From the NCBI RefSeq assembly GCF_019263705.2, contig NZ_JADQDK010000001.1, positions 5,270,001-5,334,000 of the forward strand: a stretch of DNA of 64,000 nucleotides. The letters are read 5' to 3'. Below, piece by piece: positions 27,958 to 37,520 of the stretch; position 1 is the stretch's first letter; every line of letters starts with the position of its first letter. The notes beneath the pieces are model-generated. The model saw nothing but the letters and a program-made list of their open reading frames with translations. It had not been told where the DNA came from and made no database searches. The position numbers and the translations under genes are program-made. The stretch is from Pseudonocardia abyssalis. Lineage in GTDB: Bacteria; Actinomycetota; Actinomycetes; Mycobacteriales; Pseudonocardiaceae.

Positions 27958-29319
27958 TCAGCGCAGCGTGCGCACGACCGACTCGATGTCGTGCACCTCG
28001 GTGATCCGCATCCCCTTCGGGGTGGTCCCCGGGTCGGGCGGCACGAGCGCGTGCGTGAAGCCCAGCCGCGCGGCCTCGGCGAGGCGCCGGTCGAGCCCGG
28101 TGACCCGCCGCACCTCGCCCGCCAGCCCCAGCTCCCCGAGTACGACGAGGTCCGACGGCAGTGCGACGTCGGTGCGGGCCGACGCGATCGCCAGTGCCAT
28201 CGCGAGGTCGGCCGCCGGCTCGACGACCCGCATCCCGCCGACGGTGGCCGCGTAGACCTCCGCGTCGTGCAGCTTCACCCCCGCGCGCTTCTGCAGCACG
28301 GCGAGCAGCATCGCGACGCGGGAGTTGTCGAGCCCGCTGACGGCCCGCCGCGGGCTCGGGATGTCCTTCCCGGTGACGAGTGCCTGCAGCTCCGCGGGCA
28401 GCGGCCGCCGTCCGTCCATGACGATCGTGACGGCCGTACCCGGCACCGGGGGACCGCCGAAGCGCGCCAGGAACAACCCCGACGGGTCGGGCAGCCCGAC
28501 GATCCCGGAGTCGCGCAGCTCGAAGCAGCCGACCTCGTCGGCGGGGCCGAAGCGGTTCTTCACCCCGCGCACCATGCGCAGCGTCGAGTGTTTGTCTCCC
28601 TCGAAGGACAGCACGACGTCGACGAGGTGCTCCAGCACGCGCGGCCCGGCGATGTTGCCGTCCTTGGTGACATGTCCCACGAGCAGGACCGGTAGCCCGC
28701 GGTCCTTCGCGAGCCCGGTGAGCGCCACGGTGACCGCGCGCGTCTGCGTGACGCCACCGGGCGAGCCGTCGACGTCGGCGGTGGACATGGTCTGGATCGA
28801 GTCGACGATGAGCAGGTCGGGGCGCAGGTCGTCGATGTGGGCGACGATCGCGCCCAGGTCGGACTCGGCGGCCAGGTACAGCTCGTCGCGCACGGCCCCG
28901 GTGCGCTCGGCGCGCAGCCGGACCTGCCCCGCGGACTCCTCGCCCGTGACGTACAACACGCGGCCGGTCGCCTTGGCCGCCACCTCGAGCAGCAGCGTCG
29001 ACTTCCCGACGCCCGGCTCCCCGGCCAGCAGCACCACCGCTCCGGGGACGATGCCGCCGCCGAGCACGCGGTCCAGCTCGGACACCCCGGTGGTCCGGGC
29101 CCGTGCGACGTCGAGGTCGACGTCGCCGATCCGGCGGGCGGGCGAGCTCGGGGCGCCCGCGGCGACGACCCGGGAACGCGCCGGAGTGGCCGCCGCGGCG
29201 GTGATCTCCAGCGTGCCCCAGGCCTGACAGGACGGGCAGCGCCCGACCCACTGCGCGGCCTGGTGCCCGCAGTCCGAGCAGCGGTAGGCGCTGCGGGGGG
29301 CGCGGGTGCGACCGGTCAT
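27958..29319 (-). CDS. radA: DNA repair protein RadA
   Basis: A 453-residue branch-migration helicase of the RecA family. It has an N-terminal zinc finger (YRCSDCGHQAAQWVGRCPSC), Walker A GEPGVGKST, Walker B LLIVDSIQTM, the RadA-specific KNRFG motif, and a C-terminal Lon-protease-like domain (VYAATVGGMRV). Length is normal. ATG 29319 is 5 bases from the lpqE stop, so lpqE and radA form one unit. The usual downstream partner disA is not here. Confidence 0.95.
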   Translation of the reverse strand: MTGRTRAPRSAYRCSDCGHQAAQWVGRCPSCQAWGTLEITAAAATPARSRVVAAGAPSSPARRIGDVDLDVARARTTGVSELDRVLGGGIVPGAVVLLAGEPGVGKSTLLLEVAAKATGRVLYVTGEESAGQVRLRAERTGAVRDELYLAAESDLGAIVAHIDDLRPDLLIVDSIQTMSTADVDGSPGGVTQTRAVTVALTGLAKDRGLPVLLVGHVTKDGNIAGPRVLEHLVDVVLSFEGDKHSTLRMVRGVKNRFGPADEVGCFELRDSGIVGLPDPSGLFLARFGGPPVPGTAVTIVMDGRRPLPAELQALVTGKDIPSPRRAVSGLDNSRVAMLLAVLQKRAGVKLHDAEVYAATVGGMRVVEPAADLAMALAIASARTDVALPSDLVVLGELGLAGEVRRVTGLDRRLAEAARLGFTHALVPPDPGTTPKGMRITEVHDIESVVRTLR

Positions 29320-29323
29320 GCCG

Positions 29324-29971
29324 TCACTCGGCGGGCTCGTCCTCGCGCGGCTCCTCGGTGCTGCCGACGGGGGCCTGGAAGCGGACCTCGCCGGCGCGCT
29401 CGAACACCAGCACGACGTCGTAGGACACGCCGGCGCGGATGTCGTCGAGCAGCCCGGTGAGGACGATCTGCGTGCCCTCGGCGGCGGCCGGCTCGGAGGC
29501 GGGCGCCGAGCTCGGAGCGGCGGACGGGGTCGGCCGCGTGCCGGAGGTGGGGATCCCGGTCGTCGGCGTCAGCACCTCGGGGGCCGCGCCCTCGACCACG
29601 ATCGACCGGCCGGCGGGGACCTCCGACGTGCCGGTGATCTCCACCGAGCTCGCCCACGGGCTGCTGGCGGAGACGAGGCGGTCGGACTCGGTGCCCTCGT
29701 TGACGATCGTCATGCTCAGCGGGGCGTCGCTGCCGCGGGCGTGCACGGCACCGCCCTCGACCGGCTGCTCGGCGAAGACGATGACGGCGTCGCGGACGGC
29801 GATCGGCCCCACCGTCGTGTTGTTCCCTGCCACCGCCGCCTGCTGCTGGGCGGTGCCGGCGACCTGGCCCGCGCCGCAGCCCGTGAGGGCCAGCGCTCCG
29901 ATCAGCACGCCTGCGAGCAGGCCGGACCTCGATGACGGGGTGGCGGGGCGGGTGCGCGCAGTGCGGCTCAC
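29324..29971 (-). CDS. lpqE: LpqE-like lipoprotein
   Basis: A 215-residue lipoprotein. The signal peptide has Arg residues then LLAGVLIGALALTGC (lipobox LTGC), with the acylated Cys near residue 32. The outer domain (NNTTVGPIAVRDAVIVFAEQP, PLSMTIVNEGTESDRLV) resembles the PCuAC/DUF461 copper-chaperone fold. The Pro/Ser/Thr-rich insert near 130-160 is unusual. In mycobacteria lpqE is also next to radA and carD. It is divergent from carD. Confidence 0.82.
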   Translation of the reverse strand: MSRTARTRPATPSSRSGLLAGVLIGALALTGCGAGQVAGTAQQQAAVAGNNTTVGPIAVRDAVIVFAEQPVEGGAVHARGSDAPLSMTIVNEGTESDRLVSASSPWASSVEITGTSEVPAGRSIVVEGAAPEVLTPTTGIPTSGTRPTPSAAPSSAPASEPAAAEGTQIVLTGLLDDIRAGVSYDVVLVFERAGEVRFQAPVGSTEEPREDEPAE

Positions 29972-30163
29972 GGTTGCTTCGTCCTCTCCGTGCCGGCGGG
30001 GATTCGTCGCGCCACGGGCGCACCGGCGACCAGGGCTTGCAGCCTAGTCAAGCGATCACGGGACCGCCGACGCGGCTGTGCCCACCACGTTTGCCGCTCC
30101 TTGTCAATCCCCTGACCTGCGACGACGGTGCGGCCCGAGCGGCGGGGGTCGGTCCGGGCGTGT

Positions 30164-30169
30164 TAACCT
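30164..30169 (+). promoter_or_regulatory. -10 element of the carD promoter
   Basis: TAACCT matches TANNNT and lies 27 bases before the carD ATG, leaving room for a short leader that carries AAGGGG. The -35 region is GC-rich and not recognisable. Confidence 0.45.
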
Positions 30170-30196
30170 GGGGTCAGCGAAAGGGGCTATGGACAC

Positions 30197-30688
30197 ATGG
30201 TTTTCAAGGTCGGAGAGACCGTTGTCTACCCGCACCACGGTGCCGCTCTCATCGAGGCCATCGAAACCCGGACCATCAAGGGCGAGGAGCGCAAGTACCT
30301 CGTCCTGAAGGTGGCCCAGGGTGATCTCACGGTGCGTGTTCCCGCCGAGAACGCCGAGGTCGTCGGCGTTCGTGACGTGGTGGGCCAAGAGGGTCTCGAC
30401 AAGGTGTTCGAGGTGCTTCGTGCACCGCACACCGAAGAGCCCACGAACTGGTCACGTCGGTACAAGGCCAACCTCGAGAAGCTGGCCTCCGGTGACGTGA
30501 ACAAGGTGGCAGAGGTCGTCCGCGACCTGTGGCGCCGCGAGAAGGACCGTGGCCTGTCCGCGGGCGAGAAGCGCATGCTGGCCAAGGCCCGGCAGATCCT
30601 CGTCAGCGAGCTGGCCCTGGCCGAGGGCACCGACGAGGAGCGCGCCGAGGTTCTCCTCGACGAGGTTCTCGCCACCGCCAACGCCTGA
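30197..30688 (+). CDS. carD: CarD transcription factor
   Basis: A 163-residue essential RNA polymerase-binding protein that stabilises open complexes at many promoters, including rRNA. N-terminal RNAP-interaction domain: [24 protein letters not shown]-terminal helical DNA-binding part: [17 protein letters not shown] with the wedge Trp, and [30 protein letters not shown] (here shortened only in description). It heads a run with ispD and ispF, as in mycobacteria. The upstream AAGGGG supports ATG 30197. Confidence 0.95.
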   Translation: MVFKVGETVVYPHHGAALIEAIETRTIKGEERKYLVLKVAQGDLTVRVPAENAEVVGVRDVVGQEGLDKVFEVLRAPHTEEPTNWSRRYKANLEKLASGDVNKVAEVVRDLWRREKDRGLSAGEKRMLAKARQILVSELALAEGTDEERAEVLLDEVLATANA

Positions 30689-30699
30689 TCCCGCACCGC

Positions 30700-31377
30700 G
30701 TGCTCGTACACGCGGTCGTGGTCGTCGCGCCGTCCCCGGACGCCGGCAGTCTGCTCGGAGGCGTACCACTCGTGGTGCGTTCCGTGCAGGCGATGTTGGC
30801 CGTTCCGGGGATCCGGCGTGTCCATCTCCTGGTTCCACCGTCGCGCATGTCCGATGTGGACGTCGCGTGCGCAGGGCTGCCCGTAGCCGTCCACGGCTCG
30901 GTCGCTGCTCTCTGCGCAGGTGGTCGGTGGGCACACGCCGGTCAACGACCGGGTGGCGCCGTTGGTGACGGCCTGATGACGCACGGTTCCTGCGTGCTCG
31001 TCCACGATGCCGCCCGCCCACTCGTTCCGGTGGCGACGGCGCGGTCCGTCGTGGATGCGGTGTGCGCGGGCCACCGGGTCGTGGTGCCGGTGCTGCCGCT
31101 GGTCGACACCGTCAAGGAGGTCGACGCGGGCGGTCTGCTGCACGCCACCCCGGACCGGTCCACCCTGCGGGTCGTGCAGACGCCCCAGGGCTTCGACGGG
31201 TCCCAGGGCTTCGACGGGTCGCTGCTGCGCGCCGTGCTCGACGTCGCGCAGCACGATCCGGTGCGGGCCTGGACCGGTGCGGGTGAGAGCGTGCACACCG
31301 TGCCCGGACACCCGCTCGCCTTCGCCGTCCACGACGACTGGGACCGCGCCCTCGCCGAGCGGGCGATCCGCTCGTGA
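30700..31377 (+). CDS. ispD: Atypical IspD-like cytidylyltransferase
   Basis: A 225-residue protein in the ispD position. The second half is clearly IspD-like: [35 protein letters not shown]. The N-terminal nucleotide-binding loop is abnormal: [20 protein letters not shown] lacks the Gly-rich G-x-G-x-R and the Lys equivalent to E. coli Arg20 and Lys27. A tandem 18-base duplication (about 31193-31228) repeats QGFDGS after the QTP motif. Normal IspD makes CDP-methylerythritol in the MEP pathway. Activity of this copy is doubtful. GTG 30700; ends overlapping ispF by GTGA. Confidence 0.75.
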   Translation: MLVHAVVVVAPSPDAGSLLGGVPLVVRSVQAMLAVPGIRRVHLLVPPSRMSDVDVACAGLPVAVHGSVAALCAGGRWAHAGQRPGGAVGDGLMTHGSCVLVHDAARPLVPVATARSVVDAVCAGHRVVVPVLPLVDTVKEVDAGGLLHATPDRSTLRVVQTPQGFDGSQGFDGSLLRAVLDVAQHDPVRAWTGAGESVHTVPGHPLAFAVHDDWDRALAERAIRS

Positions 31378-31838
31378 GGGTCGGCATCGGCACCGACGTG
31401 CACCCGGTGGAGGCGGGCCGCCCCTGCTGGGTGGCCGGACTGCTCTGGCCCGGCGTCGACGGCTGCGCGGGCCACTCCGACGGTGACGTCGCCGCCCACG
31501 CCCTGTGCGACGCGCTGCTCTCCGCCGCCGGGCTCGGGGACCTGGGTGCGGTGTTCGGCACCGGCCGTCCCGAGTGGTCGGGGGCGAGCGGGGTGACGCT
31601 GCTGGCCGAGGTGCGCCGGCTCGTCGAGGCCGACGGCTGGACCGTCGGCAACGCCGCGGTGCAGGTGATCGGCAACACCCCGAAGATCGGCACCCGCCGC
31701 GCCGAGGCCCAGCAGGTGCTCTCCGACGCGGTGGGCGGCCCGGTCGCGGTCTCCGGCACGACCACCGACGGCCTGGGCCTGACGGGCCGCGGCGAGGGCA
31801 TCGCGGCCGTGGCCACGGCCCTTCTCCTGCGCCCCTGA
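31374..31838 (+). CDS. ispF: 2-C-methyl-D-erythritol 2,4-cyclodiphosphate synthase
   Basis: A 154-residue trimeric MEP-pathway enzyme. The metal site is intact: GTDVHPVE (Asp, His) and [19 protein letters not shown] (His). The substrate loop has [10 protein letters not shown], and the C-terminus has the [17 protein letters not shown] motif. GTG 31374 overlaps the ispD stop. The contrast with its altered IspD neighbour is notable, since this enzyme keeps every key residue. Confidence 0.93.
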   Translation: MRVGIGTDVHPVEAGRPCWVAGLLWPGVDGCAGHSDGDVAAHALCDALLSAAGLGDLGAVFGTGRPEWSGASGVTLLAEVRRLVEADGWTVGNAAVQVIGNTPKIGTRRAEAQQVLSDAVGGPVAVSGTTTDGLGLTGRGEGIAAVATALLLRP

Positions 31839-31839
31839 C

Positions 31840-31917
31840 CGCGAGTTTGCCGTTCGCGCACGGTGTCTTGTCCTGCTGGTCGGCAAAGACACCGAGCTCC
31901 GACCGCAAACTCGGCGT
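31840..31917. terminator. Long imperfect inverted repeat between convergent ispF and VOC genes
   Basis: GCGAGTTTGCCGTTCG...CGGTGTCTT pairs with AAGACACCGAG...CGCAAACTCGGC across a 14-15 base loop, giving an imperfect stem of about 29 pairs. It exactly fills the gap between the two stops and probably stops transcription from both sides. Confidence 0.75.
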
Positions 31918-32288
31918 CAGAGGGGGCGGGCGACCATCCACAGGTGGCCGTACGGGTCGGCGAGGCGGCCGCCTCGCTCGCCGTAGTCGTGGTCGGCCAC
32001 CGGGAAGAGCACCGTCGCGCCGTGGGCGACCATGCGGTCGGCCACCGCGTCCGGGTCGTCGACGTAGAGCGCGATGATCACCGGCACGGAGCCGGGCCGC
32101 GGGGCGGGATCGGTGTCGTCGGCGTCCTTCACCGCGAACCTGACGCCGTCCACGGCGACCATCGCGTGCTGGACCTTCCCGTCGGGTCCGGTGAAGCGCT
32201 CGGTCACCTCCCCGTCGAGGGCTGCGGAGTAGAAGGCCAGTGCGCTGTCGGCGTCCGCCACGACGAGGCGGGGGTAGAGATCGGTCAT
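31917..32288 (-). CDS. VOC-family (glyoxalase/bleomycin-resistance fold) protein
   Basis: A 123-residue single-module VOC protein of the PhnB-like type: [32 protein letters not shown], and a final [10 protein letters not shown] with the characteristic metal-associated His. Members include glyoxalases, dioxygenases and resistance proteins; the substrate cannot be assigned. ATG 32288 is chosen at the family N-terminus. Divergent from cysS. Confidence 0.8.
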   Translation of the reverse strand: MTDLYPRLVVADADSALAFYSAALDGEVTERFTGPDGKVQHAMVAVDGVRFAVKDADDTDPAPRPGSVPVIIALYVDDPDAVADRMVAHGATVLFPVADHDYGERGGRLADPYGHLWMVARPL

Positions 32289-32383
32289 GGGTGCAGCGTG
32301 ACGCAGCGCGCGGGCCCCGTCGTGGACAAAGCGGATGTCCCCTGCTAGGAGCCGGGACGGAGGGGGTCCGTACTCTGGACCGT

Positions 32384-33775
32384 GTGACCCTGCGCCTGTT
32401 CGACACCGCCACACGAGAGCAGCGGGACTTCGTCCCCGTGCGTCCCGGGGCTGCGTCGATCTACGTCTGTGGGGCCACCGTGCAGGGCCTGCCGCACATC
32501 GGGCACGTCCGCAGCGGGCTGAACTACGACGTGCTCCGGCGCTGGCTCGCCCATTCCGGGCTCGACGTCACGCTCGTCCGCAACGTCACCGACATCGACG
32601 ACAAGATCCTCACCAAGGCCGCCGACCACGGTCGCCCCTGGTGGGAGTGGGCCGCCACGCACGAGCGCGCCTTCCAGGCCGCCTACGACGCGCTCGGCTG
32701 CCTGCCCGCGTCGCTCGAGCCGCGGGCCACCGGTCACGTGCCGCAGATGATCGAGCTGATGCAGCGGCTGATCGACGCCGGGCACGCCTACCCTGCGGGC
32801 GGCGACGTCTACTTCGCGGTGCGCTCCTTCCCGGAGTACGGGGCGCTGTCCGGCCAGCGCGTCGACGAGGTCGAGCAGGGCGAGGTGGAGTGCGGCGACA
32901 AGCGCGACGCCGTCGACTTCGCGCTGTGGAAGGCGGCCAAGCCGGGCGAGCCGAGCTGGCCGACCCCGTGGGGCGCCGGCCGTCCGGGCTGGCACCTGGA
33001 GTGCTCGGCGATGGCCACGACGTACCTGGGTGCGGAGTTCGACATCCACGGCGGCGGGCTCGACCTGGTGTTCCCGCACCACGAGAACGAGCTCGCGCAG
33101 AGCCACGCGGCGGGCGACCCGTTCGCCCGCTACTGGCTGCACAACGCCTGGGTCACCATGGGCGGTGAGAAGATGTCGAAGTCCCTGGGCAACACGCTCG
33201 GCATCGAGGTCCTGCTGCGCAGGGTCCGCGGCGTCGAGCTGCGCTACTACCTCGTCGGGCCGCACTACCGGTCCTCGATCGAGTTCTCCGACGCGGCGCT
33301 GCAGGAGGCCGTCGCGGCCTACCGGCGGATCGAGTCGTTCGTGCACCGGGTGCGCGAGCGGGTCGGGCTGCCCGACGTCGGCGCACCGACCGCGGCGTTC
33401 GGTGCGGCGCTCGACGACGACCTCGGCACGCCCGGCGCGCTCGCGGCCGTCCACAACACCGTGCGCGAGGGCAACACCGCACTCGACGCGGGCGACCGCG
33501 CCGGCGCCACGGCCGCCGCGGAGTCGGTGCGCGCGATGACCGCCGTGCTGGGCCTCGACCCGCTCGACCCCCGCTGGCTCGCGGGCTCCGGAGCCGACGA
33601 CGCCACCGCGTCCGCGCTCACCGCACTGGTCGACGGGCTGCTCGCGCAGCGCACGAAGGCGCGGGCCGACCGCGACTTCGCCACAGCGGATGACGTGCGC
33701 GCCCGTCTCACCGCCGCCGGGGTGTCCGTGGAGGACGGCCCCGACGGACCCACCTGGACGCTCAAAGATGCTTGA
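32384..33775 (+). CDS. cysS: Cysteine--tRNA ligase
   Basis: A 463-residue class I synthetase. Zinc ligands start with Cys in [15 protein letters not shown] is present as [18 protein letters not shown] and HHENELAQS hold further zinc ligands; KMSKS appears as [15 protein letters not shown] at 32371-32376 lies 7 bases before GTG 32384, which suggests a leaderless transcript. It is followed after 16 bases by rlmB, the usual actinobacterial pair. Confidence 0.96.
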   Translation: MTLRLFDTATREQRDFVPVRPGAASIYVCGATVQGLPHIGHVRSGLNYDVLRRWLAHSGLDVTLVRNVTDIDDKILTKAADHGRPWWEWAATHERAFQAAYDALGCLPASLEPRATGHVPQMIELMQRLIDAGHAYPAGGDVYFAVRSFPEYGALSGQRVDEVEQGEVECGDKRDAVDFALWKAAKPGEPSWPTPWGAGRPGWHLECSAMATTYLGAEFDIHGGGLDLVFPHHENELAQSHAAGDPFARYWLHNAWVTMGGEKMSKSLGNTLGIEVLLRRVRGVELRYYLVGPHYRSSIEFSDAALQEAVAAYRRIESFVHRVRERVGLPDVGAPTAAFGAALDDDLGTPGALAAVHNTVREGNTALDAGDRAGATAAAESVRAMTAVLGLDPLDPRWLAGSGADDATASALTALVDGLLAQRTKARADRDFATADDVRARLTAAGVSVEDGPDGPTWTLKDA

Positions 33776-33791
33776 GGAAGAAGAGAACTAG

Positions 33792-34778
33792 ATGGCCGGC
33801 AACTCCCAGCGTCGCGGTGCGATGCGCAAGGACGGCACGAAGAAGGGGATGGTCGTCGGTTCCGGCGGTCAGCGGCGCAAGCAGCTCCAGGGCAAGGGAC
33901 CGACCCCGCCCAAGGAGGAGCGTCCCCACCACCCCGCGGCGCGCCGGGCCAAGCTCGCGGAGCGCTCGGCGGCCAACCACGGCAAGCCGGGTACCACCGC
34001 CAACCGCCGTCGTGCGGGTGACGGCGAGACGCCGGAGACGGTGCTCGGCCGCAACCCCGTCGTCGAGTGCCTGCGCGCCGGGGTCCCGGCCACCGCGCTG
34101 CAGGTCGTCATCGGTGGCACCACAGACGAACGGGTGCGCGAGGCCCTGCACCTCGCCGCCGACATGGGCATCTCGATCCTCGAGGTCGCCAAGGGCGACA
34201 TGGACAAGATGGCGGGCGGCGCGCTGCACCAGGGCCTCGCCCTGCAGGTGCCGCCGTACGCCTACGCCCACCCCGACGAGCTGCTGGAGATCGCGGCCGA
34301 CAGCGGCGAGCCCGGCCTGGTCGTCGCGCTCGACGGCGTCACCGACCCGCGCAACCTCGGTGCCGTCGTGCGCTCGGTCGGCGCGTTCGGGGGCAACGGT
34401 GTGGTCGTGCCGCAGCGCCGCGCCGCCGGCATGACGGCCGTCGCCTGGCGCACCTCGGCGGGCACGGCGGCGCGCGTGCCGGTGGCCCGGGCCACGAACC
34501 TCACCCGCACGCTGCAGGAGTACGCGAGCGCGGGGCTGATGGTCGCGGGACTCGCCGCCGACGGTGACGTCACCCTCGACGAGTTCGAGCTCGCCACCGA
34601 CCCGGTCGTGATCGTGATCGGGTCGGAGGGCAAGGGTCTGAGCCGGCTGGTCAAGCAGACGTGCGACCTCACGGTCTCGATCCCGATGGCCGGCCCGGTC
34701 GAGAGCCTGAACGCCTCGGTGGCGGCCGGTGTGGTGCTCGCCGAGATCGCGCGCCAGCGCCGGGCGCGCCTGCGCTGA
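33792..34778 (+). CDS. rlmB: 23S rRNA (guanosine-2'-O-)-methyltransferase RlmB
   Basis: A 328-residue SPOUT methyltransferase. The first 75 residues are a Lys/Arg-rich actinobacterial extension ([30 protein letters not shown]) likely to bind rRNA. A substrate-binding domain starts [16 protein letters not shown]. The SpoU domain has [21 protein letters not shown] (motif 1), [14 protein letters not shown] (motif 2) and [20 protein letters not shown] (motif 3, knot). Start ATG 33792 follows GAGGAAGAAGAG. Confidence 0.93.
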   Translation: MAGNSQRRGAMRKDGTKKGMVVGSGGQRRKQLQGKGPTPPKEERPHHPAARRAKLAERSAANHGKPGTTANRRRAGDGETPETVLGRNPVVECLRAGVPATALQVVIGGTTDERVREALHLAADMGISILEVAKGDMDKMAGGALHQGLALQVPPYAYAHPDELLEIAADSGEPGLVVALDGVTDPRNLGAVVRSVGAFGGNGVVVPQRRAAGMTAVAWRTSAGTAARVPVARATNLTRTLQEYASAGLMVAGLAADGDVTLDEFELATDPVVIVIGSEGKGLSRLVKQTCDLTVSIPMAGPVESLNASVAAGVVLAEIARQRRARLR

Positions 34779-34781
34779 GCC

Positions 34782-35630
34782 TTAGGCGGCGACGACGGTG
34801 GCCCGCCCGCGCAGGCGGGCCACCACCCGGCAGCCGACGTAGAGGACGAACGAGATCGCGGCGACGTAGCCCGACACCGGCAGCCCGGGGGCCAGTGACA
34901 GCAGTGCTCCGCCCACCAGCGCGATCTCGGCGAACAGCACCGCGATCACCGTGGCGGCCAACGGGCTCGCGGTGACGCGCGCGGCCGCCGCGCCCGGCGC
35001 GATCATCACCGACAGCACCAGGATCGCCCCGACGATCGGCACCGCGAGGGCCGTGACGAGCCCGACGAGCACCGCGAACACCAGCGACAGAGCCCGTACC
35101 GGCACCCCGCGCGCGACGGCGACGTCCGGGTCGGTGCTGGCGAACAGCAGCGGGCGGTAGAGCACCGCGAGCACCGCGATCACGACGACGGCGACGACCG
35201 CGAGCACGATCAGGTCGGCACTGTTGACCGACACGATCGACCCCGTGAGCAGTCCGAACTTGTTGGACGCCCGTCCGCTGTAGAGCGAGAGCATCAGCAC
35301 TCCGAGGCCGAGCCCGAACGCGAGCACCACCCCGATCACGGAGTCGCGCTCGCGTTGCCGCAGCCCGAGGATGCCGAACACCAGCCCCGCGACGACGGCC
35401 CCCACGACCGCCCCGATCCCGACGCCGACGCCGATCAGCAGGGCCGCGGCGCCGCCGGTGAACGCGAGCTCCGCGGTGCCGTGCACGGCGAACGCCATGC
35501 CGCGGGAGACGATCAGCGGGGCGAGTGCGCCCGCGACGATCCCGAGCACCGCGCAGGCGATCAGCGCGTTCTGCACGAAGTCGAACGTCAGCAGCTGGCC
35601 GATGCCCTCGAAGCTGAACAGCCGGTCCAT
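34782..35630 (-). CDS. znuB: Metal (zinc/manganese) ABC transporter permease
   Basis: A 282-residue ABC-3 family permease with about eight hydrophobic segments (ALIACAVLGIVAGALAPLIV, VLAVVAVVVIAVLAVLY, GAILVLSVMIAPGAAAA and others) and the family signature MAFAVHGTAELAFTGGAAAL. Its ATG overlaps the stop of the ATPase gene. It transports the metal captured by the adjacent lipoprotein across the membrane. The 3' end lies 3 bases from the convergent rlmB. Confidence 0.88.
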   Translation of the reverse strand: MDRLFSFEGIGQLLTFDFVQNALIACAVLGIVAGALAPLIVSRGMAFAVHGTAELAFTGGAAALLIGVGVGIGAVVGAVVAGLVFGILGLRQRERDSVIGVVLAFGLGLGVLMLSLYSGRASNKFGLLTGSIVSVNSADLIVLAVVAVVVIAVLAVLYRPLLFASTDPDVAVARGVPVRALSLVFAVLVGLVTALAVPIVGAILVLSVMIAPGAAAARVTASPLAATVIAVLFAEIALVGGALLSLAPGLPVSGYVAAISFVLYVGCRVVARLRGRATVVAA

Positions 35631-36445
35631 CAGTGGTGCACCCCGTTGCGGCCGTCGGCACCGACCACGACGAGCCGGTCGCGCACCCGCAGCACGTCGA
35701 CGTCGGTGCCGTACAGCTCGGAGAGCACCGTCGACGTCATCACCTCCGACGGCGGCCCGATCCGGAACTTCCCGTTGACGAGGTAGAGGACCCGGTCGAC
35801 GAGCGGCAGCACCGGGTTGATCTCGTGGGTGACGAACAGGACCGCGGTGTCGTGGTCGCGGCGCCGGGCGTCGATCAGGTCGGTGACGGTGCGCTGGTGG
35901 GCGAGGTCGAGCGAGAGCAGCGGTTCGTCGCACAGCAGCACGTCGGGGTCGCCGACGAGGGCCTGGGCGACGCGCAGGCGCTGCTGCTCGCCGCCGGAGA
36001 GGCGCCCGACCGGCGAGTGGGCGTAGCCGGTGCCGCCGACGGACGCGAGTGCCGCCTCGACCTTCGCCCGGCGCTCGCGACGCCCGCGCAGGCCGAGCCC
36101 GAGGCGGTGGCCGTCGAGTCCGAGGCCGACGAGATCGCGCCCGCGCAGCGGCAGGTCGGGATCGAGCGCCTTCTGCTGCGGCACGTACCCGATCGTCGGG
36201 TTGCCCCGGCGGGGAGCGGTGCCCGCTATCCGCACCTCACCGCCGGAGAGCGGCAGCAGTCCCAGCAGGACCCGCATCAGTGTGGTCTTGCCCGAGCCGT
36301 TCGGGCCGAGCACGGCGAGGAACTCCCCGCGTGCCACGTCGAGGTCGAGCCCGTCCCAGAGCGTGCGCTCGCCGAAGCGGACGCTCGCGCCCCGCAGGGC
36401 CACGGCGGGGGCGACGGCGGGCACGCGCTCCAGTGTGACGACCAT
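35630..36445 (-). CDS. znuC: Metal ABC transporter ATP-binding protein
   Basis: A 271-residue ATPase: Walker A GPNGSGKTT, Q-loop in YVPQQKALD, signature LSGGEQQRLRVAQAL, Walker B DVLLCDEPLLSLD, and H-loop FVTHEINPV. ATG 36445 overlaps the substrate-binding gene stop, and its own stop overlaps the permease start. This gives a compact three-gene operon typical of ZnuABC/TroABC. Confidence 0.9.
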   Translation of the reverse strand: MVVTLERVPAVAPAVALRGASVRFGERTLWDGLDLDVARGEFLAVLGPNGSGKTTLMRVLLGLLPLSGGEVRIAGTAPRRGNPTIGYVPQQKALDPDLPLRGRDLVGLGLDGHRLGLGLRGRRERRAKVEAALASVGGTGYAHSPVGRLSGGEQQRLRVAQALVGDPDVLLCDEPLLSLDLAHQRTVTDLIDARRRDHDTAVLFVTHEINPVLPLVDRVLYLVNGKFRIGPPSEVMTSTVLSELYGTDVDVLRVRDRLVVVGADGRNGVHH

Positions 36446-37407
36446 CAGACGGGGTTCAGCGCGGCGGTCAGCGCCTCGACCTGAGCGGCCATCCAGCCGA
36501 GGTAGTCGGTGCCCTCGGGCAGCGTCTCGGTGACCTCGACGACCGGCACACCCGCCGCGTCCGCGGCCTGGCGCACCTGGTCGGTGGTGGGTGTCTCGGT
36601 CTGGGCGTTGAGGATCAGGGCGCGCAGCGGGTCCGGGGTGGCCGGGTCGAACAGGGCGAGTGTGGCGGCGACGACGGCCGCGGGCGGGTCGGTGTCCTCC
36701 TCGACGGCCTCGGAGAACTCCGGCGGGGTCGCGTCGATCAGGCCCGCGGTCTCGATGAGGTAGCCGGGGATCGGCTCGGTGACGGCGACGCGACCGCCCG
36801 GCACCGAGGCACCGACGGCCTCCACCCGCTCGATGAGACCCGCGACCGAGGCGTCGAAGGACTGCGCGTTCGCGGTGTAGGTGGCGGCGTTCGCGGGGTC
36901 GGCGGCCCCGAGCTCCTGCGCCAGCCGGTCGGCGAGGGTCTGCATCGTGGGCAGGCTGTACCAGAAGTGCTCGTTGAACTCGCCGTGGTCGTGCCCGTCG
37001 TCCGCCGAGTGCTCCTCGCCCGCCTCCTCGGCGGGGACCAGCCCGGAGAGCTCCGCGACGTCGATGACGGTCCGCTCGCCGCCCGCGGACTCCAGCAGCT
37101 GCGGCATGAACTCGTCGTACCCGCCGCCGTTGTAGACGACGACGTCGCCGCCCGCGACGGTGGCGGCGTCGGCGGGGGTGCTCTCGTAGGAGTGCGGGTC
37201 GGCGGCGGGGTCGCTGATCAGCGAGGTGACCGTGACCGCGGCGCCCCCGACGGCCTCCGCGATGCTGCCGTAGACGTTCGTCGACGCGACGACGGTGAGC
37301 GTGCCGTCGTCGGCGGCGGCGGGTGTGGGTGCCCCGCCCGAGCCGCAGGCGGTCAGCGTGAGGGCGGCGAGGGCGGTGGCCGCCCCGGCCAGTGGACGCA
37401 GTCGCAT
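36445..37407 (-). CDS. znuA: Zinc ABC transporter substrate-binding lipoprotein
   Basis: A 320-residue cluster A-I binding protein with lipobox LTAC near residue 21. Metal-binding elements are DPHSYE (His), an acidic His-rich loop (EEHSADDGHDHGEFNEHFW) typical of zinc-specific members, the EPIPGY region and a final LILNAQTETP. The His-rich loop makes zinc more likely than manganese. First gene of the operon; a small palindrome upstream may be a metal-repressor site. Confidence 0.88.
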   Translation of the reverse strand: MRLRPLAGAATALAALTLTACGSGGAPTPAAADDGTLTVVASTNVYGSIAEAVGGAAVTVTSLISDPAADPHSYESTPADAATVAGGDVVVYNGGGYDEFMPQLLESAGGERTVIDVAELSGLVPAEEAGEEHSADDGHDHGEFNEHFWYSLPTMQTLADRLAQELGAADPANAATYTANAQSFDASVAGLIERVEAVGASVPGGRVAVTEPIPGYLIETAGLIDATPPEFSEAVEEDTDPPAAVVAATLALFDPATPDPLRALILNAQTETPTTDQVRQAADAAGVPVVEVTETLPEGTDYLGWMAAQVEALTAALNPV

Positions 37408-37430
37408 GCGACGAACTCCCGTGCAGTAGC

Positions 37431-37443
37431 GATAACCGTTGTC
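37431..37443. promoter_or_regulatory. Possible Zur-type operator upstream of znuABC
   Basis: GATAAC-C-GTTGTC is a near-palindrome (one mismatched pair) 24 bases upstream of the znuA ATG. Position and A/T content fit a metalloregulator box, but it departs from the usual TGAAAATGATTTTCA-like Zur consensus, so the assignment is tentative. Confidence 0.4.
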
Positions 37444-37520
37444 GATTCACTCTAGCGTGTGGTGCGGGTGCGGGGCCGCCGGGCTTTCGACCCCGCGTCT
37501 GAACCGTTACGGTTGCCCCG

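Noticed and set aside
37431..37443. Firm call of a Zur box before znuA
   Set aside because: The palindrome is short, has a mismatch and differs from the known Zur consensus, so it was kept only as a tentative feature.
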